Origin: Tremella fuciformis
Lineage: Eukaryota; Basidiomycota; Tremellomycetes; Tremellales; Tremellaceae
Assembly: GCA_032768795.1 (NCBI GenBank)
Contig: CP136490.1
Location: forward strand, 3,906,001 to 3,970,000
DNA: 64,000 nt
Direction of reading: 5' to 3'
The notes under the pieces were generated by a model. It did no database searches. It worked only from the letters and a program-made list of their open reading frames with translations, and was not told the DNA's origin. Every line of letters begins with the position of its first letter. Position 1 is the first letter of the stretch. Position numbers and translations under genes: made by a program. Of this stretch, positions 48,611 through 59,537 are shown piece after piece.

Positions 48611-49727
48611 ATGGCCCGGCCTTTCCTCCAGCGGTGCATCGCCTCTGGCTCTCGACCGGTCCTGTCGGCCTCATCCCGCGTGGCGAGCCGTGCGCCCACC
48701 CGAGGAATTGTCGGGGACGCTTCTCCGCTTGCTTCCGGGTCATCTGCACCGCGAGCGGCGTTCAATACTCAGATCTTGGAAGGACTGCCTGGGTTCTTGG
48801 AAAAGGAGCAGTTCTCGACTATCACAGAATGGCAGGCCGGGCTGTGGAGCAGGCTTCAGGCAGAAGTGCGGAGTGAGTCTAGTCTTCTGACGAACGATCA
48901 TCGACATCTGCAATTGTCGGTGTTTCTTAGTGCTGTGCTGATGATGCCAGACAACCCTGCCCTTCTCCCTGTCAAGCAGAAATGGGACGCGGCGCCGAGC
49001 GGGGTTGACCTGCCGTACCTCCTGACCATTACAGCACGGGATCCGAGCCTCGCTCTGGCGTTCAATTACGGCGCTTTGCTGCTCAACAACTCGTACTTCC
49101 TGGAGGGTCTTGTGAGTAGCAAAATCGAGGAGCCGGCTTAGTGGTTGTGCTGATGGAAGAACCCTGGTGCTGTTCAGACCCCGCCTGAGCAATATCAGCA
49201 GTTGGGCGAGAAGGCAGCAGCTATAGCGGACGGCATCGTGGGCGGAGCGTGGCTTTGGGTGAGTTGCATGATGAGACGTGGGGAATCAGAGCTGATTTCA
49301 GCTCATCCGATCTGCAGCAAACCCATTCCAGGTGGACATCGTCCCGACTTTCGCCGCCGGTACTCTGCTCGTGACGAATCGCGCTCAGCAAGGTCGCGCA
49401 GACGTGCCCGCCTTCCTCTCCCCTCTATCCTCTGGCTCCCCTGCATCACCGCCTCCTGCATCCGCCGAGAACGCCACTGCACCAGCGAGCAGTCGCCCAT
49501 CCGCTCTCGAGGCAGACATACAATCTCGACCTGGGCAAGGGCGGTCGATGAGCAGCAGCGAGGCAGAGACAGCTGTCGTGCCACTGGCCGTGCTCAACCT
49601 GTACGAGCACGCATACTTGGGGTCCAAATATGGCGTGTGGGGCCGCGGGGCGTATGCGAGGGACTGGTGGCGGTCCCTCGACTGGCGCAAGGTGGAAGAG
49701 CGAAGTAGGCTGAGTACGCCGAGATGA
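48611..49727 (+). CDS. Mitoribosomal small-subunit protein of the Fe/Mn-SOD fold (mS42/mS43 type)
   Basis: Fungal mS42 (Rsm26) and mS43 (Mrp1) are catalytically dead superoxide-dismutase-fold proteins of the mitochondrial ribosome. ATG 48611 opens an Arg/Ser-rich presequence. The SOD-like parts are ALAFNYGALLLNNSYFLEGL, then after introns EQYQQLGEKAAAIADGIVGG AWLWVDIVP, and the C-terminal VPLAVLNLYEHAYLGSKYGV and RDWWRSLDW. True SODs have DxWEHAYY here; the Trp is Tyr and the Asp is Asn, so metal binding is probably lost. Between the two halves there is an insert of about 60 Ser/Pro/Ala-rich residues. I cannot tell mS42 from mS43 with certainty. TGA is at 49725-49727. Confidence 0.8.
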
Positions 49728-50506
49728 GACGAGCCAGATGCATGCATGCTCTCTCGGAATTTGTACTCTGTTGTCACCCGCCCTGCCGGTGCCTGCAGCC
49801 TACAGTATGAAGTTCCAGCCATAGCAAGTGGTTCTAACAGTTGCCAAGACAAAGACCCCAGAAGATGAAACCCTGAAAGCGGGACGACGTTGATCGCCGA
49901 CGCGCCTGGCTTGCTTCCATCTCTACAACTCAGGCGCATGACGAGAGCAAGTCCGGAGCAACGGCAGCGGCTGACGGCCGGGGGGCGATGCGGCTCGGAA
50001 TGCTCGTCTGCTCATATTTTGGACAAGGCATGCATGCATGACCTGTTCATATTCAGACCGTCTTGATTGATGGAGTGGATGATATTGTAGCGGCACGCCA
50101 AGACGAAACAGGGACATCCAAACGCTCCTTCCCCCTTGTGTGCACACCTCCTTCTCAATCTCTTCCCGATACTCCCTTTGAATCCTGGCGACGACACTCG
50201 GCTCTGTACCTGTAAGTCCTCTGTTGACATCGCCATCGACGCGCAGCCAAGGTCGAAGCAGCGTCGGCGGGACGAACGACAAGGGAGCTCCAGAGCACCG
50301 GTTGCTCGTCCGCATCTCGTCGAGCGGAGCGGTGCATCACCATCCGCCGGTCATCCGGTGTCCCCGTCCGCTTCTCGCCACTGGTCATACATCTCAGTCT
50401 ATCGCAATAGACTGGTCCTTTGTGTCTCCCACGCCATTTCTCACTCCGACCAAGCGCGAGCTGGTCTCTTCTTGCCTTGATCTCACTATCGCCTGCACCG
50501 CCCACC
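49728..50506. other. Intergenic, no gene identified
   Basis: About 780 bp upstream of the mucin-like gene. Open frames on the minus strand (50155-50601 and others) overlap the promoter and first exon and have no family resemblance. Confidence 0.45.
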
Positions 50507-52267
50507 ATGCCCATCCAATCCAGCATGTCTCGCCTGCCCAGCCTCTTGCTCTTCGCCGCTGCGGTTGCCCTTCCTGCCTCGGCACAGTCCACCTCGGCCA
50601 CGCCTACCTCTACGGTCGCGGCTGCGACTTCCTCAACTGCCGCGTCGAGTACGACCTACAGCGGCACACCGAACCTGATCCTTCGGCCCATGGCGACATA
50701 CGGTGTATGCAGTCCGGGCAGGTGCATCATCTGTTCTGCGGCATGAGCAATAGCTGATGTCAGATTCACTTGGAATCTGTACAATGAGGACCCCGCTCTG
50801 TACGACATCACTATTCGGGCTGTCAACATCGGCATCGTCCAGTCCATCCCGCCAGCCTCGTCTTCTGCCTCGACATCCGCCGTGTCCACCTCAGCTGCAG
50901 CCACATCCACCTCGACCACATCGTCGGTTGCTAGTACGTCGGCAACTTCGACCGCGGCCGCCGCCGTCACCACCTCAGCTGCAGCGACCACCTCCCATGC
51001 CACCACGGCCACCTCGGCCTCGCTCGCCGCTCGGTACCTGGCACCCCGAGCATCGGGCGTCGGGAGCACGAACAGGACGATCTACATGGGGTCTGCCGCC
51101 AATTACTGGTCCTTCGACACCCTGTATCTAGAAGAAGGCAGATGGTACTTTGAAGGCTCCATCAACGACACCAGGGGGACGTACACCAACACAGCAGTCG
51201 TCAGCGTCATCAACAACGGCTCGACGGCTTGTCTCTGGACGACATCCAAGTCGTCCAGCTCGACCGGCTCCACCGCTCGCTCGTCAGCCACGGGCAGCTC
51301 AGCCGCAGATTCGGCAGGCTCGAGCAGCAGCTCGGGCATCTCGGGCGGAGCCATCGGTGGCATTGTTGCCGGCGTGGTGGTTGCCCTACTTGTTGCTGGA
51401 TTGCTTGCGTGTTTCTGCTTGAGAAGGCGGAGAAGAGCCGCGCAAAGGGAGAGGATGATATCGGACCCTTACGACGTGCAGAAAATGTCGCACTCGGAAA
51501 AGCCGCTCAATCCCGCCATACGAGCCATGGACAAGTACGGTGCCTCGTCTCAAGGCAGCACAGGCTCGGTCAACCCGATCGCGATGGGCGAGCTCAAAAG
51601 CGACTCTGGCCACTCACAATCATCCCAGAGGAGCGGCGGAGAGTATGGCAACATGACAGACGACGATGTCTCGGGATCACCACCGACAACTGCTATCCTT
51701 TCTGCGCAGCAAACGACGCCCAAGCAATCGCCCATGATTCGCTCGACTGGACAAGTCGAGGCAGGCACATTCGATAGCAACCCCTTCGCCACGCCTCAAG
51801 CCACGCCCATGGGTGCTTTCCGGGACCCGTTCACTTCGCCACGCTTGGCATATGGCGATGACGAATACGCCTCTCGCCGAGTGTCTGGGCCACCTTCTAC
51901 ATCACCTAGGCAGAAGGATGCCCTGAAGCGGTCGTCGAGTGGGATGATCGGCATCGGCATGGAGGTTTTGCGTGACCGGTCAAACTCGCAGCCTTCAGCC
52001 GAGAGACCGCAGAGGCCACGGCAGGGGAGCAGCCAGAATGGGACACCAAATCTTGGCAGATCTGGAAGCTCCAGGCGGAAACCTGTGCCGAGTCTCGGAC
52101 CAGAGCTCAGGCAGCAATTGGACCGGGAGCGAGTGGCCAGGGCCAGCAGCGAGGATACCAGCGCCCAGGGCTACCCTCAAGGACAGGCGACGCCGAGTAG
52201 CACACCACAGCAGCAGCAGCGCAATTTCAGCCTTGTCCCGGACATGCCCCCTGCTTCGCGGCAATAG
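50507..52267 (+). CDS. Mucin-like single-pass plasma-membrane protein
   Basis: ATG 50507 (context CCACCATG) begins a signal peptide (RLPSLLLFAAAVALPASAQS). The ectodomain has a short folded part (NLILRPMATYGVCSPGRFT, joined across an intron at about 50720-50762, then NLYNEDPALYDITIRAVNIG), about 90 residues of Ser/Thr/Ala-rich mucin-like sequence, and a second part (NRTIYMGSAANYWSFDTLYL). A Gly/Ser-rich stretch (GISGGAIGG) leads to one membrane helix (IVAGVVVALLVAGLLACFCL) and basic RRRRR. The cytoplasmic tail of about 290 residues is Ser/Pro/Gln-rich. The layout resembles yeast wall-stress sensors (Wsc/Mid2-like), but no WSC domain is present. Sensor function is inference. Confidence 0.8.
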
Positions 52268-52355
52268 GACAATGCGTGCCAGTGATATGTAGCGGGTTTA
52301 GATGTAGCGATCTATCGGGATGGATCTGGACACATCTTGTACACATGCAGAATAT

Positions 52356-53086
52356 TCATGCTTTGCGCTCGATTTCCGTGAGCACCTCGATCACATGTTC
52401 AGCAAGACCTTGTGGTAGCACGATCGGTCCGTTCGAGGTGACGAGGCGATATGTCGGTAGAGGGGTGTATGTCGAAGGCACCACTTTGCCCTCTTGCACG
52501 AACACGCTCCCTATCAAGTCTTCTGTCTCGCCTATCCGGCCTGCGGGCGGCACCGCACGCTCGTCTGGACTCAGCACCCGACCTCCAATCGTTCAGGTTG
52601 GTCTCACCCGTGATGTGCATGTAGCCGTCCCCCGGCCGACCGGCAGCTTCGTACTCTATGCTCGGGGCTTTGTTGCCCTCCAATCCCGAGCGAATAGCTT
52701 CATGCAGCGCGTCTCTGTGGTGTGAGCTTTCACTGCGTGCTTCTGGCTGAGAACCCAGCTCACAAGAAACCGGGGTTCTCTCGGAAGTCTTCCAGCGTAG
52801 CATCTTCAATGAGAGGTAACCAGCCAAGCACCGTCTCGGATGCCTTGGGCGGGGATGGGAGGAAGCTGAGGGCTACGCGGCCGGGCTGGGGATGCGGAAT
52901 TGTGTGGTAGTATAGGTAAGGGTGAGATGGGTCTTTGGTCGTCCCGCTACTGCCGTTGCCGCCGGCTTGTCTACGAGGTGCCGAGGCGGACAGGGGGCGA
53001 ATGAGACGGCTGCTGCTGGCCATGCATACTGACCTGGCTGATGCGAGTCTGCCTATCGAGCGGGGAAGAAGAAGTGTTGTGGTCAT
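52356..53086 (-). CDS. Conserved fungal mitochondrial protein of unknown function
   Basis: ATG 53084-53086 opens a basic, hydroxylated presequence (TTTLLLPRSIGRLASA), strongly suggesting mitochondrial import. An intron near 53012-53034 joins it to SRLIRPLSASAPRRQ. Further conserved parts are PYLYYHTIPHPQPGRVALSF, then across introns FFSHHRDALHEAIRSGLEG, GRPGDGYMHITDERAVPPAG, RIGETEDLIGSVFVQEGKVV and PTYRLVTSNGPIVLP. It ends at 52356. I recognise these blocks as conserved among fungi but know no established function. It forms a divergent pair, with a 231-bp gap, with the next gene. Confidence 0.7.
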
Positions 53087-53317
53087 CGCGGCTGTGTGAG
53101 AGAGCAAGAGATAACCTTGCGTTCGAAATCGAAAGTCATTTGGACAATCTGACATGGAGCCCCGATGGGCTTCTTAAATGGGGGGAGCACCCCCTCTCAT
53201 ATCTCTTCTTGGGTGGAAGGGGCCAGAGGTTGTTTTTCCCTAAGTCGTCCCTTTATCCCTGGTCTGGTCCTGTGGTGGTCCCTTCCTCCTTAATCGCCGG
53301 TCGACCTAAAGTACAAG

Positions 53318-54345
53318 ATGAACCAAGGTCCCTTCAACGCCAACCACCTCCCGCCGCACTCCTACTTTCCCCCCAACGCGCCCATCCCAGGCTACCCCCC
53401 TCCCCATCCGCACTACGCGATGCAACAGCCGCCGGCCAGCCCATCACCCGCCGCATTCCTCAGCACGCCCGACCTCGCACTCATCACGCAGCAGGGCTAC
53501 CTCGCGCAATCGCAGATGCTGGCGATGCGGCAGATGGGCCTGCAGCCCGGTCAGAGCCAGCCAGGCGCACCGCCCCCACAGCCGGGGATGCCGCCGCAGT
53601 TTGCAGGCGGCGTGCCGCCCAGCGGGCAGATGACGCCCCAGATGCAGGCGCAGATGGCGCATATGGCGCAGCTGCAGCAGCAGATGCAGATGGCCGGCGC
53701 GGCCGCGGGGCAGGGTATGGCGGGCCCGAGCCAGTCGACGCCGACGCAGAGCCAGAGCCACAAGAAGAAGAAGGCGCGTCTTCCTCTTCTCTTCAAGTCT
53801 ATGTGCGCGTGGTCTGACTTGCAGCACCGACCGGCCCCCGGACAGCAGATGGTGCCGTCGATGGGACGCCCATTGATGGCTCCGCATGGGCAGGAGCACT
53901 ACCTACGCAACGCCATGGCGCCCCCGCCGACGCATCACTCTCGCGAGCCCCAGTTCACCGAGGTGCCGGAGCCGTGGGCGGACGCGGTGGACGAGCTGGA
54001 CGCGCGGGAGATGGCGATGGGCAGGTTCAGGGCGAGGCATGAGCTGCTGGCGGAGATCTTTGGGCCCGACCCCATCAGTGAGCTGGCCACACATACGTCT
54101 CGGTCCGGTGCTGATGTCCAGAAAACATCCCGCTGGGCAAAGGAGATCCGTGGGAGGGCCTCGGAATGGACGGCGAGACGCTAGAGGCGAAAGTGGTGAG
54201 CTCAGCCGAGTCTTCCAGGGATGGCAGCTGATTGCAGACTGCTCTGGAGAAGGAGAACGAAGTGTTCGAGGCGGCGATGCAGGAGCGCATAGCGGAGTTT
54301 GAGAAGAGGGAAGACTTCCCGCCATCGGCTGGGATCACTGCATGA
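53318..54345 (+). CDS. Gln/Pro/Met-rich protein with a conserved C-terminal block
   Basis: ATG 53318 begins a Pro/Gln/Met-rich region (MNQGPFNANHLPPHS and QMQAQMAHMAQLQQQMQMAG). A basic KKKK stretch is followed by a segment that may be an intron. The conserved-looking C-terminal part is EPWADAVDELDAREMAMGRF and RARHELLAEIFGPDP. After an intron (GTGAGC near 54080) come NIPLGKGDPWEGLGMDGETL and a helical ending ALEKENEVFEAAMQERIAEF. TGA is at 54343-54345. The pattern of a low-complexity N-terminus and a short helical block recalls subunits of fungal SWI/SNF-type remodellers, but I cannot name a family with confidence. Confidence 0.65.
53774..53824 (+). other. Possible in-frame GC-AG intron
   Basis: The segment AAG|GCGCGTCTTCC to CTGACTTGCAG|CAC is pyrimidine-rich with a good CTGAC branch site and acceptor. 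Read as GT-AG from 53778 it is 47 nt and breaks the frame of the following conserved exon. Read as GC-AG from 53774 it is 51 nt and keeps the frame. Since the frame is open through it, it could also simply be coding. Confidence 0.35.
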
Positions 54346-54682
54346 CATGACGATATTATGAAACCTCTAGGTCCGGTGTAACATATCCACTTGCGATTTG
54401 CGATGCGCTATCTCACCCTAGACCGATCAGCAAGATTCGCACTGCACGTACGAGTGTCTCCTGGGAAGACAAAAGAAAGTCAGCAGTCCCTACAAAGCCT
54501 GACGTTTCACTTGTTCGGGCTCTCGGGCGAAATTTCTGCGCGAAGGTTCTGCTCTGGTCTGGACCGCAGAAGCACGGAGGCCCCCTTGTTCTAGATGCCC
54601 ACTAAATTCCTGCCTTAGTACGCTGAAGATTTCTCTCGCGATCCTCCCGGGTTCTCGACTTGAAAACTACGTGACTACAAAG
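54346..54682. other. Intergenic, start of the orphan-ORF region
   Basis: 337 bp after the Q/P-rich gene; no features seen. Confidence 0.4.
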
Positions 54683-55653
54683 ATGACCGATCGACCGACG
54701 TCACCAGGCTCCGCAGATACGAGCCGCGATGCTGGGAGGTCGGGCGTGCGTGCTGTTGAGACGCAGAGCACCAAACCGCTTGCGTTTGCTGAGCTTATGC
54801 GCAAAACAGGTGAGACAGCCCGAAGTCGCAGGTGCAAGCTGGGCCCGCGGTCACAGACGTGGCCGATGTCGCAGGACGATTCCCAGGCTCAGACAGGGGC
54901 GCAGCCTCGACTGCAATCAGCAGAAGAAGAAGAAGAAGACGTTGTCGCCAGAGAAGACGAAGACGTAGAGGAAGACGAGGTTGAGGACGAGAACTCGTCC
55001 TATACTAACCGGAGCACTTCGGTCCCTCTGACACGCTCAGAGACGCTGTCCGAATTCCCTCCTACGGAGGCGGCGATGCGGCGGCGGAAACTCGGTCCCT
55101 TGCCTGACACCGACGAGATAGATTTTGCGTTGCTTCCCAGAACTCCTGAGGAGATTGAGAAAGCGCGAAAACTGTCGAAAGCAAGGGGAAAGAAGATGAA
55201 GATACCACGCAGTACGAAAGACATCGGTGAGAACGGTTGTGCGGATGGCTGGAAGACGCAGGCTGATTGGTCAGAAAAGATCAGCAAGTTCCTCACAAGC
55301 GACACTCCTCGCAGCAAGACCTGGCCAAGCGGCAGCTCATCCAGAAAAAAATGAATGTGCTGCACGGGCTCTTTTGCATTCGGATTGTTCTCCTCATATG
55401 CATGCCGAGTGAGCGGATGTGTGGCAATCTGGTCCGTGCGTCAGTGTGGCAGGTGGCACTCGAGCCACGGGTTGCAGAGAGCGGGCGCGATGCCAAATTC
55501 CTGTCTGTTCCGGTCTCCAATCCAGTGTTGGCAAATGTCGGAGTGTGTCATCGTTCACCAATCTTGACTAAATCTCAGATCCTGGTTGCCAGATCGCCAA
55601 TAGTTGTGACTAAAAGTCTGAACTCCCTCATTGCCCACATCTCGGGCGTGTGA
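54683..55653 (+). CDS. Orphan protein with acidic tract, gene A of the orphan region
   Basis: ATG 54683 opens a Ser/Thr-rich sequence with an acidic stretch (EEEEEDVVAREDEDVEEDEV), then TDEIDFALLPRTPEEIEKAR. A GTGAGA donor near 55226 and an AG near 55279 join it to another frame that carries HKRHSSQQDLAKRQLIQKKM and the hydrophobic stretch NVLHGLFCIRIVLLICMP, ending at TGA 55653. An optional in-frame intron follows this (GTGAGC near 55408). If the splice is not used, the first frame ends at 55354 instead. There is no known domain. The hydrophobic stretch could be an amphipathic helix or membrane segment. Gene status rests on open frame plus splice logic only. Confidence 0.4.
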
Positions 55654-56082
55654 CATGCGTTCTGCAATACTGGAGGCGTTCAGCGCCAATTTAAGTGTCA
55701 AATTCAAAGACGTTTGGCAACGATGCGTATCCAACTAAAGTTTTTTTTTTCAACGATTTCTCACAACTTTCGCGGGCCAGCCTTGGCATCGCTCTCTGTC
55801 TGCGCTGATCCTTCCAGAAGCAGAGAGAAATTTCGGATTTGCAACAGATACTCGATTCCGATACCTGTTCCCTTTTCATGGGTTGGGAGAAGCATGAAAG
55901 TGCTGCAAGAGGTGTCGAAGGCCCCTAGCGACAGCAGAAAGGTGCATCAGCATGGGTGTCCTGCCGATCCGTACACAACCCGCGTATAACTACTATATGT
56001 GTCGTGAGAATCATACACAATCTCGGTGCCGCTTTTTCGACCCCAATTGTACATCAACAATCTTCGGTAATCCTCAATAGAC
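55654..56082. other. Intergenic in the orphan region
   Basis: About 430 bp without a supported gene. A run of ten T starts near 55740. The stretch 55947-56273 is also open on the minus strand. Confidence 0.4.
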
Positions 56083-56562
56083 ATGCCTTCTTCGCCGGTA
56101 GGGTCCGGGTCCAAGAAACCCAAAGCGATCTTCCCTCCTGATAATGGGTCACGGCGTACCTCTGGGAGCACAGAAGGGCGTCTCCCATCCTCAGGGTGCG
56201 GTGCATCCCCCTCTGGCAAACCGCAACCCCCAGATCCATCGCTCATGGCGATTACTAGGGTCTCGGGCCGCACCCAGACAGATACGGTGACTAGCTATGG
56301 TAAGGTAAACACAGGTGCTTCCCGGCCCGCCTTCCATGCTGTTGCGTCCCGGGCACACCACTTGGGGTCCCAGGGAGACGCCATAACATTGGGATCAGGT
56401 GCACACCCTGCTCAGTCCTCTGCTGCTACACAATGTATGAGCCCAATTGTATCTCCTCGCCTCGATCCAAGGGGGAATGATGTTACCAGCCGGAAAAGGG
56501 ACATGAGAACAGGTACCTCCAGTATCTCAAATAATAATGAAGGTAAACTGGCCGGTTTGTGA
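56083..56562 (+). CDS. Hypothetical Ser/Gly/Pro-rich ORF
   Basis: ATG 56083 to TGA 56562, 159 residues, low complexity, no recognised domain. The minus strand between 55947 and 56273 is also open and its translation (IEDYRRLLMYNWGRKSG and neighbours) looks at least as protein-like, so the coding strand is uncertain. Confidence 0.25.
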   Translation: MPSSPVGSGSKKPKAIFPPDNGSRRTSGSTEGRLPSSGCGASPSGKPQPPDPSLMAITRVSGRTQTDTVTSYGKVNTGASRPAFHAVASRAHHLGSQGDAITLGSGAHPAQSSAATQCMSPIVSPRLDPRGNDVTSRKRDMRTGTSSISNNNEGKLAGL

Positions 56563-57561
56563 GCAAGAACTCAAGCATTGGTCGACTCATGGCCTGCATG
56601 ATTTATCGTCAAGCGGAAGCTTGAAGGAGGGCGCCTGGGCCTGCTGAGACGGGCCAGGCAAATTTCCGTGCCCTAATTAAGTCTTACACTTTATTGCGTG
56701 CACATGTATGAAAACAATCTTACCGTATCCCAGTGGACCAGTACATGGAGTCGCACGTACTCAATTTCGTCCAGGGCACGAGTCTGTACGGACATCAACC
56801 GGTACTATATGCGCTTTCCTCGATATCTAGCACTTCCGGCGACATGAGCGAGCGCCTCCCACTGCCTGTGTGCTCCGTCAAGAGGTACAGGACGGGTGGG
56901 AAGGGGGCTGACCACGCTCAAAACGTGCCGAGCGCCCATCATGGCGTCTGCCAACAGCTCCACGTGATGTGTTGAGAGGCGCATGCTACCTAGTGGATGC
57001 CTGCGCTTCTCGCCTCATTTGACCCCGGGAATGAACTGCCTGTGCACGGGAAAGTGTGATCTCATTTCGTCAGGGTTGTAGACTCCTGTCCCAATGGACT
57101 GCTTGATCATATGTACAGCAAGAGCAGGCGGAGCTACAAGGCGGAGCTTCCCCGCCCCGACAGGCCACTGTTCTGCCAGTCCGGCTCTCACAGTGATGTT
57201 TTTGCTGTCTACTGACCTATGGCTCGCTGGGCAGGGGTGCAGGGGCCGACTTCGTACGAGTTGCGGTCCTCAACTCCCGATGTACCATTGGCAAACGCCT
57301 CCTGAGCTTCATGCGGCCCTTGTACTTCTCGCAGATATGGCAACCGCATCACACCCGTGTGCAAGTGTGTAAGAGCGGGGCGGGGCGCGTCGCAGGCGAA
57401 GAAAGGAGGGACTTGCTTGTGGCACACTCCAGGGACCTCCGAGGAATGGGAGACCTCTTATATACATTCGGCCCCAGCGTGTCACTCGATCGCCTCTGTT
57501 CACGGTCCAATACACACTTATCCACAGCGCGATCTCCCTCCTTCGCAACTCCTTATTCGGC
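56563..57561. other. Gene-free stretch in the orphan region
   Basis: About 1 kb. Short frames only on both strands. No repeats or RNA genes could be identified by eye. Confidence 0.4.
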
Positions 57562-58796
57562 ATGTCTGCCCTGCCTAGCTACTCAGCATGCGCTCTGCTC
57601 TATGAGCGAGACTATCTTGCGGTCCCCCAAAGCGTTGCGCGCACTGCTCAGAGCGACGAGGTAGAGTCCCAATCGCCCTCAGAGCTCAATTTCTCGTCGG
57701 AATTGTCACACCATACTTCAGAACGCCCCGAAGGAGTAGACGACCATTTATCGCCACAGCATATTGATGTTCCACTCTTTGCTTACACATCGAGGGGTTC
57801 TGACTGGTCCGGATTCGTTCCAGACGAGTTCGACTCAGACCAAGAAGACAGCAGAATTTCCAAAGAAGACCAAGACCGGGATCAGGGCTCAGACTTCGGG
57901 AAGCCTCTAATCGAAACCGAGGACGACCTCAAGGCGAGTCCGAGGTTCCAGTGCTGGACTGATAGACTTTCGCGGTCACTACACTTCAGGCGCGACTACA
58001 TGTGTGGTGAAAGCACTGACGCACTCGTGATCAGTCGTCCGGCGGCTCCGGACGGAGGCAAGGAACTGCAGCCGAGCGAGCAGCCGTCCTCAGCTCTGAC
58101 GTCAAACACCGCGACGAGACGGAGAAGCCGGTCTCCGTCATGCCTCGGACATGTTGTCGATTCGTGCAGAAGCGCCAGTGAGTTTAGTGCGCCCCGACCT
58201 ATTCATCAGAAAATTATCCTCCTGTCTGAAGAGAGCCTTGTCGGATGTTGCATGCTGAAAGCAGTGTCTGCCATTGCCGAGGAATTACGCCCTACAAAGC
58301 CTCCGATCCCGCGGTATCCAGAAGGCATGAAGAGCTGGCAGATGGATGGCTTGCCCTCCGGTAGCGGCTGGTACGTGAGTCCGGACCTCTGACCCAATTC
58401 ACGTAATGGATGATTACGACGGGGCACACTTCAAGAGGACTGAGATGGAGGCAGCACGGGTTCTTTAAATGCGCTCCATACGGGTGGGCGAGTCACTCTG
58501 TTGACGGCTTGGAGTGAACATAGGAGTGAAACTTCTCCCAATTATCTATCAGACAAAAGGTCACAGATGAATCGGTCCGTGCGCTTTCGGAGCGTTTGCT
58601 CAGAAGATTGAAAGCTGAGCCGCGCTCCCGTCAGCAGGATCTTGCGGAGCTGTGTAATTCACGAAAATGTATGATCTCGCGAGTCGATGGGCTCTTGGCC
58701 CACGCAGAGCTTTGTGCAATTCTGCCCGCAAGGTCCGCTTGTTCTGTTTGTTTCCGCGTTCCCGTCTCAACCTCGGATAGCATACAGACCAGATGA
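57562..58796 (+). CDS. Orphan protein, gene B of the orphan region
   Basis: ATG 57562 starts an open frame of 276 codons, acidic and Ser-rich, with EEDQDRDQG-like runs, an Arg/Ser cluster (TATRRRSRSPS) and a final KPPIPRYPEGMKSWQMDGLP. A GTGAGT donor at 58375 with an AG at 58558-58559 would add a last exon, giving WYVTDESVRALSERLLRRLK and EPRSRQQDLAELCNSRK, ending at 58796. That 185-nt intron is longer than usual here. Without it the frame stops at 58392. The last exon resembles a segment of gene A. No known domain and no functional call. Confidence 0.4.
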
Positions 58797-59029
58797 ACAC
58801 TGTGTTTGGAGATCAGCAGGAAAGCTCTCCGGTGAGACAGCGAGGACGCGTGTAGTACAGAAGGAGAGGTTCACCCAGCAGTAGGCCTGAGGAGAGAGGC
58901 GGGAAGAGAGGCGGGTGCGAACTTGACAAACGGGCGAGATCGGGAGTGTCAGTTTCAAGCTCCGCCCCGCGAGGCCTTCCACGACCGCCACAGTAACGAG
59001 CTTCAGATGAACTGGGTTATACTGCCATT
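58797..59029. other. Intergenic in the orphan region
   Basis: No feature is supported in this short gap. Confidence 0.35.
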
Positions 59030-59537
59030 TTGTGTACTACCATCAACCACAACTCATCAAGTACTTCATCGGTCAATGGCTCTCGTTCAAGGCGACATGA
59101 GCTCTGCAGGCAAAAGTTGTTCCGCACAGGGAAGGTCGGACACTATGCTGAAGCCTTCCTGGGCGAACTTATCTCTAGAAACCCTTCTCAGACGATTTTC
59201 GCGAATGAGTGGTCTTGAACAGGTTCAGTCCAAGACGAGGGGTAAGAGCGGGTCAGAATCCGGCCCAGAGCCGCCCAGCACCACCACCGGTACCGTCTAC
59301 ATCGATCGAGTGGATAAGTCTGATATCATACACAATAGACCAGCCAGGTACGTGGCATACTCAAGTGCTAAAGTCCATTTGACGGAACGGTCACAAAAAC
59401 GTCCCTCGCGCCACCCCAGGAAGGAGGTGTCACGTCGAAACAACCCGAGTGGCTCCTCAGGAGGTCAGACGACCGACAACAAGCCGCTGCACCAGGGGAT
59501 GGAGGGTGATTCCGCAGAGCCTTCTCTTGGAAGGTGA
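59030..59537 (+). CDS. Hypothetical overlapping ORFs, possible gene or relic D
   Basis: Two overlapping plus-strand frames are open. One (59030-59218) reads SRSRRHELCRQKLFRTGKVG then HYAEAFLGELISRNPSQ. The other (to 59537) reads TGTVYIDRVDKSDIIHNRPA and a basic Arg/Ser-rich tail. Neither matches a known family. They may be exons of one gene whose junction I could not resolve, or remnants of a decayed copy. Confidence 0.25.

Noticed and set aside
54683..55653. Gene A as a frameshifted pseudogene
   Set aside because: The apparent frameshift disappears with a GTGAGA donor and a nearby AG acceptor (about 55226-55279), so a normal intron is the simpler explanation. Not proven.
55947..56273. Minus-strand ORF overlapping the 56083-56562 ORF
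   Set aside because: Protein-like in places, but without a family match or splice support. Only the longer plus-strand frame was listed, at low confidence.
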